Source: Nonomuraea jabiensis
Lineage (GTDB): Bacteria > Actinomycetota > Actinomycetes > Streptosporangiales > Streptosporangiaceae
Assembly: GCF_014204795.1 (NCBI RefSeq)
Contig: NZ_JACHMB010000001.1
Location: forward strand, 4,464,001 to 4,528,000
Reading direction: 5' to 3'
DNA length: 64,000 nt
Below, one piece after another: positions 54,784 through 63,293 of this stretch (positions within the stretch are counted from its first letter, which is position 1; each line of letters starts with the position of its first letter). The notes below the pieces were generated by a model that worked only from the letters and a program-made list of their open reading frames with translations, was not told where the DNA came from and made no database searches. The position numbers and the translations under genes were made by a program.

Positions 54784-56569
54784 AACTCCAGCGGTAGATG
54801 GCGATCTGGCTGGTAGAGGCCTATCGCTGTGGAGCTCAAGCTCAGTCGTGGGATGTATCGCTCGAGTGTTCTATATGGCAGGGCTGAACCTGGTAACCTA
54901 GCGCTCACTTACAGTGAAGATCGGAGCGGCGGGGCAGGGTTGCTGGTGAGGCGCAGACTGCTGCTGGTCAAGGGGCAGACTGCCCGGACGGCGGGTGCCC
55001 GCGTGCCGCTGCGCGGTGGTGTGGAGGAAAAGACTGGCGAGGTGCTGCCCGCAGCCGTGCTGGCCGAGCGGGTCGGTTGGTGTGCCGCGTTGGTGTCCGG
55101 GATCGTCGCGCGACTGCTTGCCGAGCACTGGGTGGACGCCGACGTTGCATTGCTCGCGGGAGGGCTGGACGCCGGCGGGCGGAAGCTGCCGTCGAACGCG
55201 TGGATGGCGATGCGTCGGCTGGGCTGGACCGCGGGCGCGCCGGAGGGCGTGACGGTCAACGACCGGATTGTACGCATGGCTCAGGAACAGGCTGGACGTC
55301 TGCTGCGCGCTGCAAACTGGCGGGTTCAGCTCACCGCTGGCGTGCTGGCCACTTGGCCCGTTGATGTACGCAAGCGCACCGCTGAGGAATGGGAGCAGGT
55401 GCGCGCCGCGATCCCCGGCGGACGGCACCTGCCTTCAGGTGTCATCAAGGCCCGTACCCGGCAGATCACCGCCTACCTGCGGGCCGGTGGACGGCTGCCG
55501 ACCGATGTGTTCGAACTGGAAGATCCGCCTCGGGCGGCGCGGATGTTGCTGCTAGCTGCCTGCGACCGCCAGCAGGCCACCATCGAGCGTAGCGACGCCG
55601 ATCCACGCAGAGCATTGCTACGGCTGCAACTGCCGACCCGTCCCGATCCGCGTAAGTACGCCGATTGGACGTGGGTGGCCTGCCCCATCATGCTGCCCCC
55701 CACCATCCCGGCCAACGCGGTGCTGCACCTCCCCACTCTGTGCCTGCATGGTGGAGACGTCCGCGCCGAGGTGGCATATACCCATGCCGTCCCCCAGGCT
55801 CAGCGCCTGGGCCACACCGTCGCGCTCGGCGTGGACTGGGGGCTGAACACGCTTTTGTCAGCCGGGGCGGTGCGGCTCCATGGGGACGGACGCCTGACCG
55901 CTCTGGGCGGCGGCGCTCAGTTTCGCGCTGCCGGAGTGCTGGCCAAGCAGCACCGCCTGCGCCGACACAGCGAGCAGTTGCGCGCCAAGGTGGACCACTA
56001 CCAGCGCCTGATCGACGGGCGTGGGCCCGATCCGGCGCTGGCGGGTAAGCGCGCGCTGCTGGCAGAGGAGATCCGGCATTTGTCCAAGCGCCGCAAGTAC
56101 CTTAACGACGCTCTCGCACGGGCAGCAGCCCGGTGGGTGGTCGATCATTCCATCGCCGCCGGGGCCACGGTCATCTATCTGGAAGATCTGCGCTCGCTGG
56201 AGGCCTGCAGGATGGGCCGCACCCTGAACACGCGCCTGTCGCAGCAGGTGCGCGGCCGAATCGTTGACCACGTCCGGAGCATTGCCGCCGAAGTGGGCAT
56301 CGCGGTGGTGATCGTCCCGGCGAAGAACACATCCCGGCACTGCCCGAACTGCCTGACTGTGCTGCGGCACTGCAAGGCGCCTGACCAGCCGGCGGTGGCC
56401 GGGTGGAAATGGGCGAGTTGCCTGGGCTGCGGCTGGCAAGGCGACCGCGACCATGGTGCCTGGCTCCGGATCGCCGCCCGTGGCCTCTCCCACCAGGCCA
56501 CGACCGCCGTGGACCGGGCAACTGGTGAGATGGTTATCCGCTCCGTGAGAGACGAGCTTGAAGCCCAGG

Positions 56570-56910
56570 CGGTCATCGCTTCGCCCGCCTCAAAGACCAT
56601 TCGGACGGATCGGTCGAAGACTGGACCAACCCGACATCGCACTCCACGCCCTGTGCCCAGGCGACGCAGGGCACCCTCCCCAGCACGGCCTGCCGGCCAG
56701 GCTGGCCAGCGTCCGGAGGGACTCGAACCAACGGACCGGTCTCGGTTGCCGCGCGCAGCCCACCGGCACCAGGTCGGGATGACGATCAGCACACCCACCA
56801 GGCGGCACCAACCGCGCGGGGCGGCATTGGGTGCAGGATTTCACCTACACGCCCATGCTTCCCCACCACGGTGGGATACGATCGCAGGTGTTATATCCAC
56901 CAAGGGTCGC
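56570..56910 (+). ncRNA. Candidate omega-RNA region at the TnpB-like 3' end
   Basis: After the last RuvC motif the frame continues for over 100 codons as Arg/Pro/His-rich sequence, as expected where a structured RNA overlaps the gene's 3' end. Self-complementary pieces include GGTGCAGGATTTCACC (56830-56845) and CCCACCACGGTGGG (56862-56875). In known TnpB systems the omega-RNA overlaps this end and its guide runs into flanking DNA. Boundaries are guesses. Confidence 0.35.
56862..56875 (+). repeat. Hairpin near the right end of the TnpB-like element
   Basis: CCCACCACGGTGGG is a perfect palindrome, forming a five-bp stem with a four-base loop. IS200/IS605-type right ends carry a subterminal hairpin at this place, so it may mark the element end or the RNA scaffold. 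Confidence 0.4.
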
Positions 56911-56944
56911 TTAGCTGATTAGAGACGCTGCCATCAATCGTCTT

Positions 56945-57649
56945 GTGCTGTGGAACATCGACCTGACGCTGGTCGACGTCGCCATCGTGACCAGAGACGC
57001 CTACGCGGAGGCGTTCCGCGTCGTCACCGGGCGGCCGCTGGTCAAGCTCGTGCCCCCGCTGGGGCGCCCGGACTCCGAGATCGTCTTCGAGACGCTCGCC
57101 GTCAACGGCATCCAGGCCGAGGACGACCATCTGCCCAAGTTCCTGTCGGCGCTGGCCGTGGCCTTCGCCGACCGGCGGGGGCGGCTGGCCAAGGAGGGGC
57201 GGATGCTGCCGGGGGCCAAGGACGCGCTGAAGGCGGTGTCCAGGCTCGACGGCGTGATCCAGACGGTGCTGACCGGGACCATCCGGAGCAACGCCGTGCA
57301 CAAGCTGAAGGCGTTCGGGCTGGACAAGCACGTCGACTTCACGCTGGGCGGGTACGGCGAGGAGGTCTACCCCAAGGCGACGCTGCTGCAGGTGGCGCAG
57401 TCCCGGGCCAAGGAGCGCCTGGGCACGCCGTTCACCGCGGCGAACACCGTGGTGATCGGGGACTCCACGCGGGACGTCCAGGCGGCCAAGATCGGTGGTG
57501 CGGCGATGATCGGGGTGGCTTCGGGGCGGTCCATGGCGGGCGAGCTGCTCGAGGCGGGGGCTGACGTGGTGCTGCCCGACCTCTCCAACGCCTCCGAAGT
57601 CGTCGCCGCCGTAGCGGGCCTCACCTCCCCGGTCGGCCGCACCGCCTGA
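56945..57649 (+). CDS. HAD-fold protein with Asn at the nucleophile position
   Basis: 234 residues. Motif I reads LWNIDLTLVD where an active enzyme needs D-x-D: codon AAC gives Asn for the nucleophile. Motif II VLTGTIRSNA and motif IV VVIGDSTRDVQAAKIGG are intact. It may be inactive or a regulator. The GTG at 56945 has no clear binding site, and homologous sequence (INRLV) seems to run upstream of it, so the native start may have been lost when the TnpB-like element arrived 22 bases before. Confidence 0.8.
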   Translation: MLWNIDLTLVDVAIVTRDAYAEAFRVVTGRPLVKLVPPLGRPDSEIVFETLAVNGIQAEDDHLPKFLSALAVAFADRRGRLAKEGRMLPGAKDALKAVSRLDGVIQTVLTGTIRSNAVHKLKAFGLDKHVDFTLGGYGEEVYPKATLLQVAQSRAKERLGTPFTAANTVVIGDSTRDVQAAKIGGAAMIGVASGRSMAGELLEAGADVVLPDLSNASEVVAAVAGLTSPVGRTA

Positions 57650-57819
57650 CCCCCCGTCCCGCACCCCAACCGCGGCGCCCCGCATCTCACGCGCCCGAGG
57701 CACACGCCGGTCCGTCTTATCGCTGCGGTGTGGTGGGGGCGTTGTGCCCGCTTCTCGTGCGTCCGGGATGTGTGCCGGTTCGTCCCGCTGCTGTGGCGGG
57801 GTGAGCTGCGTACTTGCCG

Positions 57820-59394
57820 TCAGGTGCTGTCGTTGAGGGCGTTGAGGAAGCGGGCGGCGGCCGGGGCGGCTACGCCGGCGCCGGTGCCGGCGCCCTCGGC
57901 GATGACCGCGAAGGCCAGGTCGCCGCGGTAGCCGATGAACCACGAGTGGGTCGGCGGCTCCTTGCCGGACCCGAACTCCGCCGTGCCCGTCTTGCCGGCC
58001 GTGCCCTTGGGGAACCGGACGGCGTGGGCGGTGCCGTCCGTCACCACGGCCGGCATCAGCTTGCGCAGGGCCGCCACCACCCCCTCCTCCAGCGGCCGGG
58101 GGTTGGTGGGCTGGGCGTCCGGGATCAGCTCCTCCTTGACGAGGGTGGGGGAGATCCAGGCGCCCGAGGCGATGGCGGCCGCGACCGAGGCCATGTTGAG
58201 CGGGCTGGCCAGGACGCGGCCCTGGCCGATGGCGGCGGAGGCGAGGTCCGTGTCGTCCTTGGGGTCCGGGAACTCGGCGCGGACCGCGGGCACGCCGGGG
58301 GTGATCGGGCTGCCGAAGCCGAAGCTGCGGGCGACCTGCGCCAGCCGGCCGCCGTTCAACTGGGCCACGCTCATCTCCCCGAACGTCGTGTTGCACGAAT
58401 GCGCGAACGCGTCCTGGAACGACAGCGTGCCGAAGTCCTCGAAGTCGGCGTTGTGGAACGGGAAGCCGCCGATGTTCTTCTCGGCGGGGCAGGTGACCTG
58501 GCGGGACGGCTCGACCCCGTCCGCGACGAGCGCGGAGGCCGTCACGACCTTGAACGTCGAGCCGGGCGGGTACTTGCCGAGCAGGGCCCGGTTGAAGCCT
58601 CCCGGCTTGTTCACCACCGCGAGGATCTCGCCGGTCGAGGCGCGCAGGGCCACCAGGGACGCCGGTTCCGAGACATCCTCCAGGGCCTTGGCCCCGGCGC
58701 GGTGGACCTTCAGGTCGATAGTGGTCTGGAGCGGGCGGTATCCATCGGCGCGGACAACCGTCTGGATGGGTTTGTCGCCCTCGTACAGGTCGATCCGGGA
58801 GCGCCCCGGCTTCTTGAAGCGGTCGGGGAACGTCTGCTTGATGCCCTCCACGAGCTGCTGCACCGAGCCGGGCGCGGACGGCGTGTTGATCGCGGTGCCG
58901 TCGGCGGCCAGGACCCGCAGCGGGTCGCCCTCCTGGGAGACGACCCGCAGCGAGCGGCCCTGCTTGAGCAGCGGGTGGATGGCGGCCGGCGTCCAGGCGA
59001 CCTTCCAGGCGCGGTCGCGCTCCACGAGCTTGAGCCGGCCGCTGTAGGTCCAGTCCTGCCGGCCGAGCAGCCTGGCCTGGAAGCCGACCTCGTCCCCGGA
59101 GGTGGAGGCGAAGACCCCCGTCGGCCTGGGGCGGTGGAAGGACGCCTCGGTGAGCTTGAGGTCGGTGCGGAAGCGGCGGTGCCAGGTCTCGAAGTCGGCG
59201 GGCGGGTCCGCCACCAGGGCGCGCATCCCCGCGTAGTCCTGGGCAGACCAGGCCGAAAGATACTTGTCGGCCGTCTCCTCGGGCGAGCCCTCCGTGCGGA
59301 GCGCCCAGACGACGCCTCCCGCCGCGACGACCGGGATCAGGAGCCCCGAAAGGATCCACGGCCAGCGACGCTTTATCCCCCTTTGTGGTGCCAT
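57820..59394 (-). CDS. Class B penicillin-binding protein with NTF2-like domain
   Basis: 524 residues. Membrane helix about 11-32; NTF2-like MecA N-terminal domain about 38-145; dimerisation part; transpeptidase with S279-TFK, SCN (333-335) and KTG (468-470). It crosslinks peptidoglycan outside the membrane. PBP2a of MRSA has the same layout, but here it is a common actinobacterial type and resistance is not implied. ATG 59394 (MAPQRGIKRR) is chosen over TTG 59421. It diverges from the LysR gene. Confidence 0.92.
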   Translation of the reverse strand: MAPQRGIKRRWPWILSGLLIPVVAAGGVVWALRTEGSPEETADKYLSAWSAQDYAGMRALVADPPADFETWHRRFRTDLKLTEASFHRPRPTGVFASTSGDEVGFQARLLGRQDWTYSGRLKLVERDRAWKVAWTPAAIHPLLKQGRSLRVVSQEGDPLRVLAADGTAINTPSAPGSVQQLVEGIKQTFPDRFKKPGRSRIDLYEGDKPIQTVVRADGYRPLQTTIDLKVHRAGAKALEDVSEPASLVALRASTGEILAVVNKPGGFNRALLGKYPPGSTFKVVTASALVADGVEPSRQVTCPAEKNIGGFPFHNADFEDFGTLSFQDAFAHSCNTTFGEMSVAQLNGGRLAQVARSFGFGSPITPGVPAVRAEFPDPKDDTDLASAAIGQGRVLASPLNMASVAAAIASGAWISPTLVKEELIPDAQPTNPRPLEEGVVAALRKLMPAVVTDGTAHAVRFPKGTAGKTGTAEFGSGKEPPTHSWFIGYRGDLAFAVIAEGAGTGAGVAAPAAARFLNALNDST

Positions 59395-59402
59395 GAGGCA
59401 GA

Positions 59403-59470
59403 GGACACCAGAGAACGGCAAGGGTGTCCAATACTGATATGAGCGCCTTAAGGATATAAATCTGGATATA
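59403..59470. promoter_or_regulatory. Divergent PBP/LysR promoter region with inverted repeat
   Basis: GGACACC (59403-59409) and GGTGTCC (59423-59429) form an inverted repeat centred 22 bases upstream of the PBP start. An AT-rich stretch with three ATAT elements (from 59437, GATAT to GGATATAG) follows before the LysR start at 59481. LysR-type regulators often bind such sites in divergent promoters; which gene is controlled is inferred. Confidence 0.4.
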
Positions 59471-59480
59471 GTGGCTGGTC

Positions 59481-60413
59481 GTGGACCTCGTCCGGCACCT
59501 TCGCTACTTCACCGTCGTCGCGGAGGAACTCCACTTCGGCAACGCCGCGATCCGGCTCGGCATGGCGCAGCCGCCGCTCAGCCAGCGCATCAAGCGCCTG
59601 GAGGAGGAGCTCGGCGTGCGGCTGTTCGACCGCTCGGCCCGCCAGGTGCGGCTCACCGAGGCGGGCCGGCTGCTCCTGGGTGAGGCCCGCGAGATCGTGG
59701 CCCGGGTGGACCGGCTGCACGAGCTGGCCAGACAGGGTGAGGGCACGGTGCTCAAGGTCGGCCTCCCGCCCGACCTGGCCGCCGCCGCCATCGCCGCCCT
59801 GGTCGCGGGCTTCCGCGAGACCAACCCCACGGTACGCCTCGCGCCCGCCGAGATCTGGACCGCCGACCAGGTGACGGCGCTGGCCGAGGGGACGATCGAC
59901 GTCGGTCTCGTCCGCCATCCGGTCGCCGCCCCCGGGCTGCGGTTCGGCCAGGTGCTCGCGCAGCCGCAGGGCGTGCTGCTGGCCGAGGGCGACCCGCTCA
60001 CCGGCGTCGGCGAGGTGCACCTGGCCGACCTGGCGGGGCGGGAGCTGCTGATGCCGCCCCAGGAGGGCGAGCCGGGGCTGTACGCGGAGATGCTCTCGGA
60101 GTGCCGCCGCCACGGCTACGTCCCCGTACAGGTGCACGAAGGCGCCGGGCTCGGGCTGGTGCTGGCGGGCGCGGCGGTGGCCTTCGGGCCGAAGGCGGAG
60201 CTGCCGGGGCTGGCCTGGCGGCCGCTGCTAGGCTCGCCGATCACGTGCCGGGTCTCCACCGCCTGGCGCCAGGCGGCGGCCGCCCCGATCGACGAACTGG
60301 TCGACGACTTCTCGGCCGTCGCCGTACGCACGCTGAAGGAGAGCGCCGGGATGACGGACGAGGGCGCGGTGTCCGTGCGGCGGATCAGCCGCCGGCCGGG
60401 GATGCTGGCATGA
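59481..60413 (+). CDS. LysR family transcriptional regulator
   Basis: 310 residues. N-terminal helix-turn-helix LRYFTVVAEELHFGNAAIRL (20), PPLSQRIKRLEEELGVRLFD (20), then a two-lobe effector domain (VGLPPDLAAAAIAALV). The stop overlaps the next gene's ATG (ATGA), so regulator and serine hydrolase are made together. The divergent PBP gene makes a cell-wall signal plausible. Confidence 0.92.
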   Translation: MDLVRHLRYFTVVAEELHFGNAAIRLGMAQPPLSQRIKRLEEELGVRLFDRSARQVRLTEAGRLLLGEAREIVARVDRLHELARQGEGTVLKVGLPPDLAAAAIAALVAGFRETNPTVRLAPAEIWTADQVTALAEGTIDVGLVRHPVAAPGLRFGQVLAQPQGVLLAEGDPLTGVGEVHLADLAGRELLMPPQEGEPGLYAEMLSECRRHGYVPVQVHEGAGLGLVLAGAAVAFGPKAELPGLAWRPLLGSPITCRVSTAWRQAAAAPIDELVDDFSAVAVRTLKESAGMTDEGAVSVRRISRRPGMLA

Positions 60414-61267
60414 GCCCGCCGGACTTCGAGGCGCTGTTCCTCGCGGCGGGGGTGCGGGGCTGGCTGTACGCGGCCGACCTCGACTCGGGGCGCGAGGTGG
60501 GACACCGGCCGGACGAGCCGGTGCCCACGGCGTCGATGTTCAAGGTGCCGCTGCTGGTGGCGCTCTGCCGGCAGGCCGACGCCGGGCTCCTCGACCTCTC
60601 CGAACGCGTGACCGTCACGGCCGCGGACAGGGTCTCGGGGCCGACGGGCCTGTCGGCGATGCTCGACGACGTGACGATCTCGCTGCGCGACCTGGCGTAC
60701 CTGATGATCGCGGTGAGCGACAACACCTCGGCCGACGTGGTGCTGGGTAGGGTCGGGTTCGAGGTGATCAACGCCATGCTGGCCGGGTTCGGGCTCGACG
60801 GGACGCGGGTGACGCAGAGCTGCCGGGAGTTCCTGGCCAGCATGGCGGTCGACGCCGGGCACGCGTGGCCGTTCGTGGATCCGGACGACATCGCGCGGCT
60901 GAGCGCGCTCGACCCCGCGCGGGCGAACCGGTCCACCCCGCGCGAGCTGGCCACGCTGTTCGGGATGATCTGGCGGGACGAGGCGGCCTCGGAGGAGTCG
61001 TGCGCCTGGATGCGCGGCGTGCTCAACATGCAGGTGTGGCCGCACCGGCTGGCCTCCGGCTTCCCGTACGACGACGTCGCGGTCAGCGGCAAGACCGGCA
61101 CGCTGCCCACGCTGCGCAGCGAGTCGGGGGTCGTGGAGTACCCCGACGGCCGGCGCTACGCCGTGGCCGTGTGCACCCGTTCGTTCAGCACCGCGCTCAA
61201 CCAGCCGCGCGCCGACGCGGTGATCGGCACGGCGGCACGTATGGCGGTGGACCACCTACGGAGATAG
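60410..61267 (+). CDS. Class A beta-lactamase-fold serine hydrolase
   Basis: 285 residues. S-x-x-K TASMFKVPLL, S-D-N VSDNTSADV and K-T-G SGKTGTLP are in order and spacing for a class A enzyme. There is no signal peptide, and the ExxLN of the omega loop, needed for deacylation, is not evident, so it may be a peptidase or esterase rather than a true beta-lactamase. Coupled to the LysR gene by a 4-base overlap. Confidence 0.85.
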   Translation: MSPPDFEALFLAAGVRGWLYAADLDSGREVGHRPDEPVPTASMFKVPLLVALCRQADAGLLDLSERVTVTAADRVSGPTGLSAMLDDVTISLRDLAYLMIAVSDNTSADVVLGRVGFEVINAMLAGFGLDGTRVTQSCREFLASMAVDAGHAWPFVDPDDIARLSALDPARANRSTPRELATLFGMIWRDEAASEESCAWMRGVLNMQVWPHRLASGFPYDDVAVSGKTGTLPTLRSESGVVEYPDGRRYAVAVCTRSFSTALNQPRADAVIGTAARMAVDHLRR

Positions 61268-61325
61268 CAAGTTATGTGGGAGTCCGGGTATGACTTTCCC
61301 CCCGACGGGCGACAGGATGGGGCAC

Positions 61326-63293
61326 ATGGTTGCTGAGGGCGCGCTTCTCTGGGAGCCGAGCGAAGAGGTGGTCGCGAAGGCCGGGCTGACCCGCTACCTG
61401 GAGTGGCTGGGACGGCCGGGACCCTATGAGGACGTGTGGCGGTGGTCCGTCGAGCACCCGGAGGAGTTCTGGACGTCGGTCTGGGACTACTTCGACGTGG
61501 TCGGCGAGCGGGGCGACGGACCGGTGCTCTCCGGGACGATGCCGGACGTCACGTGGTTCGAGGGGAGCAGCCTCAACTACGCCGAGAACGCGCTGCGCCG
61601 CACCGAGGGCACCGCCGTGGTGTTCGTGTCCGAGGACGGCGCCCGCCAGGAGCTGACCTGGGACGAGCTGCGCGAGGAGGTCGCCCGCGTCCGGGCGGGG
61701 CTGGCCCGCCTCGGCGTGCGGCGCGGCGACCGGGTGGCCGCCTACCTGCCGAGCATCCCGCAGGCCCTGATCGCCTTCCTGGCGACCGCCTCCCTGGGCG
61801 CGATCTGGTCGGCCGGCTCGCCCGACTTCGGGGTGCCGAGCATCGTCGACCGGTTCAAGCAGATCGAGCCCAAGGTGCTCATCGCGGTCGACGGCTACCA
61901 CTACAACGGCAAGACCTACGACCGCTCCGACGCCGTCAACGAGATCGCCGCCCAGCTGCCCACGCTGCGCGCGACCGTGTGGATCCCCTACCTGGCGGCG
62001 CTCGACGAGGGCCGCGCGCCCCAGCAGGCCGAACCCGCCGAGGCGCACACCCGGGAGCTGCCGCACGGCGAGGTGATCGGCTGGGAGGGGCTGCGGGCCG
62101 AGGAGGGGCCGCTGGAGTTCGAACGGGTGCCGTTCGGCCACCCGCTGTGGATCCTCTACTCCAGCGGCACGACCGGGCTGCCCAAGCCGATCGTGCACGG
62201 CCACGGCGGCGTGGTGCTGGAGCACCTCAAATCTCTCGCCTTCCACCAGGACATCGGCGAAGGCGATGTGTTCTTCTGGTACACCACCACGGGCTGGATG
62301 ATGTGGAACTACCTCATCGGCGCCCTGCTGGTGGGGGCCACGCCGGTGCTGTACGACGGCGCGGCCACCTATCCGTCGCCGGCGGCGCTGTGGCGGATCG
62401 CCGACTCCGAGAAGGTGACCTACTTCGGGGTCGGGGCGCCGTACATCATGGCCTCGCTGAAGGCCGGGATCCGCCCCGAGGGGCTGGAGCGGCTGCGCGG
62501 CATCGGCTCGACCGGCTCGCCGCTGCCGCCGGAGGGGTTCGCGTGGGTGGCCTCGGAGCTGCCCGGGGTGCCGCTGGGGTCGTTCTCCGGGGGCACGGAC
62601 GTGTGCACGGGGTTCGTCGGGGCGACCATGCTCCACCCGATCAGGGCGGGCATCATCCCGTGCCGGGCGCTGGGGGCGAAGGTCGAGTCGTACGACTCCA
62701 CGGGCAAGCCGGTCGTCGGCGAGGTGGGCGAGCTGGTGCTGACCGCGCCGATGCCGTCGATGCCGGTGAAGTTCTGGAACGACCCCGACGGCCGGCGCTA
62801 CTTCGAGAGCTACTTCGACGTCTACCCCGGGGTGTGGCGGCACGGCGACTGGATCAAGATCAACGAGGACGGGAGCTGCGTGATCTACGGCCGCTCCGAC
62901 TCGACCCTCAACCGGGGCGGCGTCCGGATGGGCACCAGCGAGTTCTACCGGGTGGTCGAGCGGTTCGACGAGATCGCCGACAGCCTCGTGATCGACACCG
63001 GGCAGCTCGGGCAGGAGGGCCGGCTGCTGCTGTACGTGACGCTCGCCGAGGGCGCCACGCTGACCGAGTCGCTCCAGCGGACCCTCTGCGACGCCCTGCG
63101 CAAGGAGCTGTCGCCCCGTCACGTGCCCAACGAGATCCACGCCGTCCCCGGCATCCCGCGTACGCTCTCCGGCAAGAAGCTGGAGGTGCCCGTACGCAAG
63201 ATCCTGCTGGGCACGCCCGTCGAGCAGGCGGCCAACCCCGACGCCATGGCCAACCCCGAGGTGCTGCGCCACTTCAGTCCGGCAGCAGAATGA
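61326..63293 (+). CDS. Acetoacetate--CoA ligase
   Basis: 655 residues, an ANL-family enzyme. ATP loop LYSSGTTGLPKPIVHGHGG, GWMMWNYLIGALLVGATPVL (20), GDWIKI and the C-terminal Lys motif TLSGKKLEVPVRKIL match acetoacetyl-CoA synthetases. It activates acetoacetate with ATP and CoA for lipid or polyketide use. Possible starts are ATG 61290 (GGGAG ahead), 61317 and 61326; the last best fits family length. It overlaps the convergent gene by 20 bases. Confidence 0.92.
   Translation: MVAEGALLWEPSEEVVAKAGLTRYLEWLGRPGPYEDVWRWSVEHPEEFWTSVWDYFDVVGERGDGPVLSGTMPDVTWFEGSSLNYAENALRRTEGTAVVFVSEDGARQELTWDELREEVARVRAGLARLGVRRGDRVAAYLPSIPQALIAFLATASLGAIWSAGSPDFGVPSIVDRFKQIEPKVLIAVDGYHYNGKTYDRSDAVNEIAAQLPTLRATVWIPYLAALDEGRAPQQAEPAEAHTRELPHGEVIGWEGLRAEEGPLEFERVPFGHPLWILYSSGTTGLPKPIVHGHGGVVLEHLKSLAFHQDIGEGDVFFWYTTTGWMMWNYLIGALLVGATPVLYDGAATYPSPAALWRIADSEKVTYFGVGAPYIMASLKAGIRPEGLERLRGIGSTGSPLPPEGFAWVASELPGVPLGSFSGGTDVCTGFVGATMLHPIRAGIIPCRALGAKVESYDSTGKPVVGEVGELVLTAPMPSMPVKFWNDPDGRRYFESYFDVYPGVWRHGDWIKINEDGSCVIYGRSDSTLNRGGVRMGTSEFYRVVERFDEIADSLVIDTGQLGQEGRLLLYVTLAEGATLTESLQRTLCDALRKELSPRHVPNEIHAVPGIPRTLSGKKLEVPVRKILLGTPVEQAANPDAMANPEVLRHFSPAAE

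Larger units (their letters stand above)
54829..56922 (+). mobile_element. TnpB-like RuvC nuclease gene, oversized
   Basis: 697 codons against about 400 in typical IS200/IS605 TnpB. The RuvC-like core is complete: ALGVDWGLNTLLS (D336), VIYLEDLRSLEA (E452), a zinc ribbon HCPNCLTVLRHC with SCLGCGW, and DRDHGAWLRIA (539-549). TnpB is an RNA-guided nuclease ancestral to Cas12. No TnpA transposase or CRISPR array is nearby. The first ~330 residues are long and not recognisable to me. The last ~110 are basic low complexity and overlap a candidate guide RNA. Start GTG 54829, or GTG 54946 which has GGGGCAGGG ahead. Confidence 0.75.

Noticed and set aside
56713..56729. tRNA T-arm-like sequence on the minus strand (GGTTCGAGTCCCTCCGG)
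   Set aside because: The T-stem does not pair properly and no acceptor, anticodon or D arm can be folded around it; it is part of the TnpB-like 3' region.
57820..59394. PBP2a-type resistance protein
   Set aside because: The MecA-like N-terminal domain is common in ordinary actinobacterial class B PBPs and gives no evidence of resistance.
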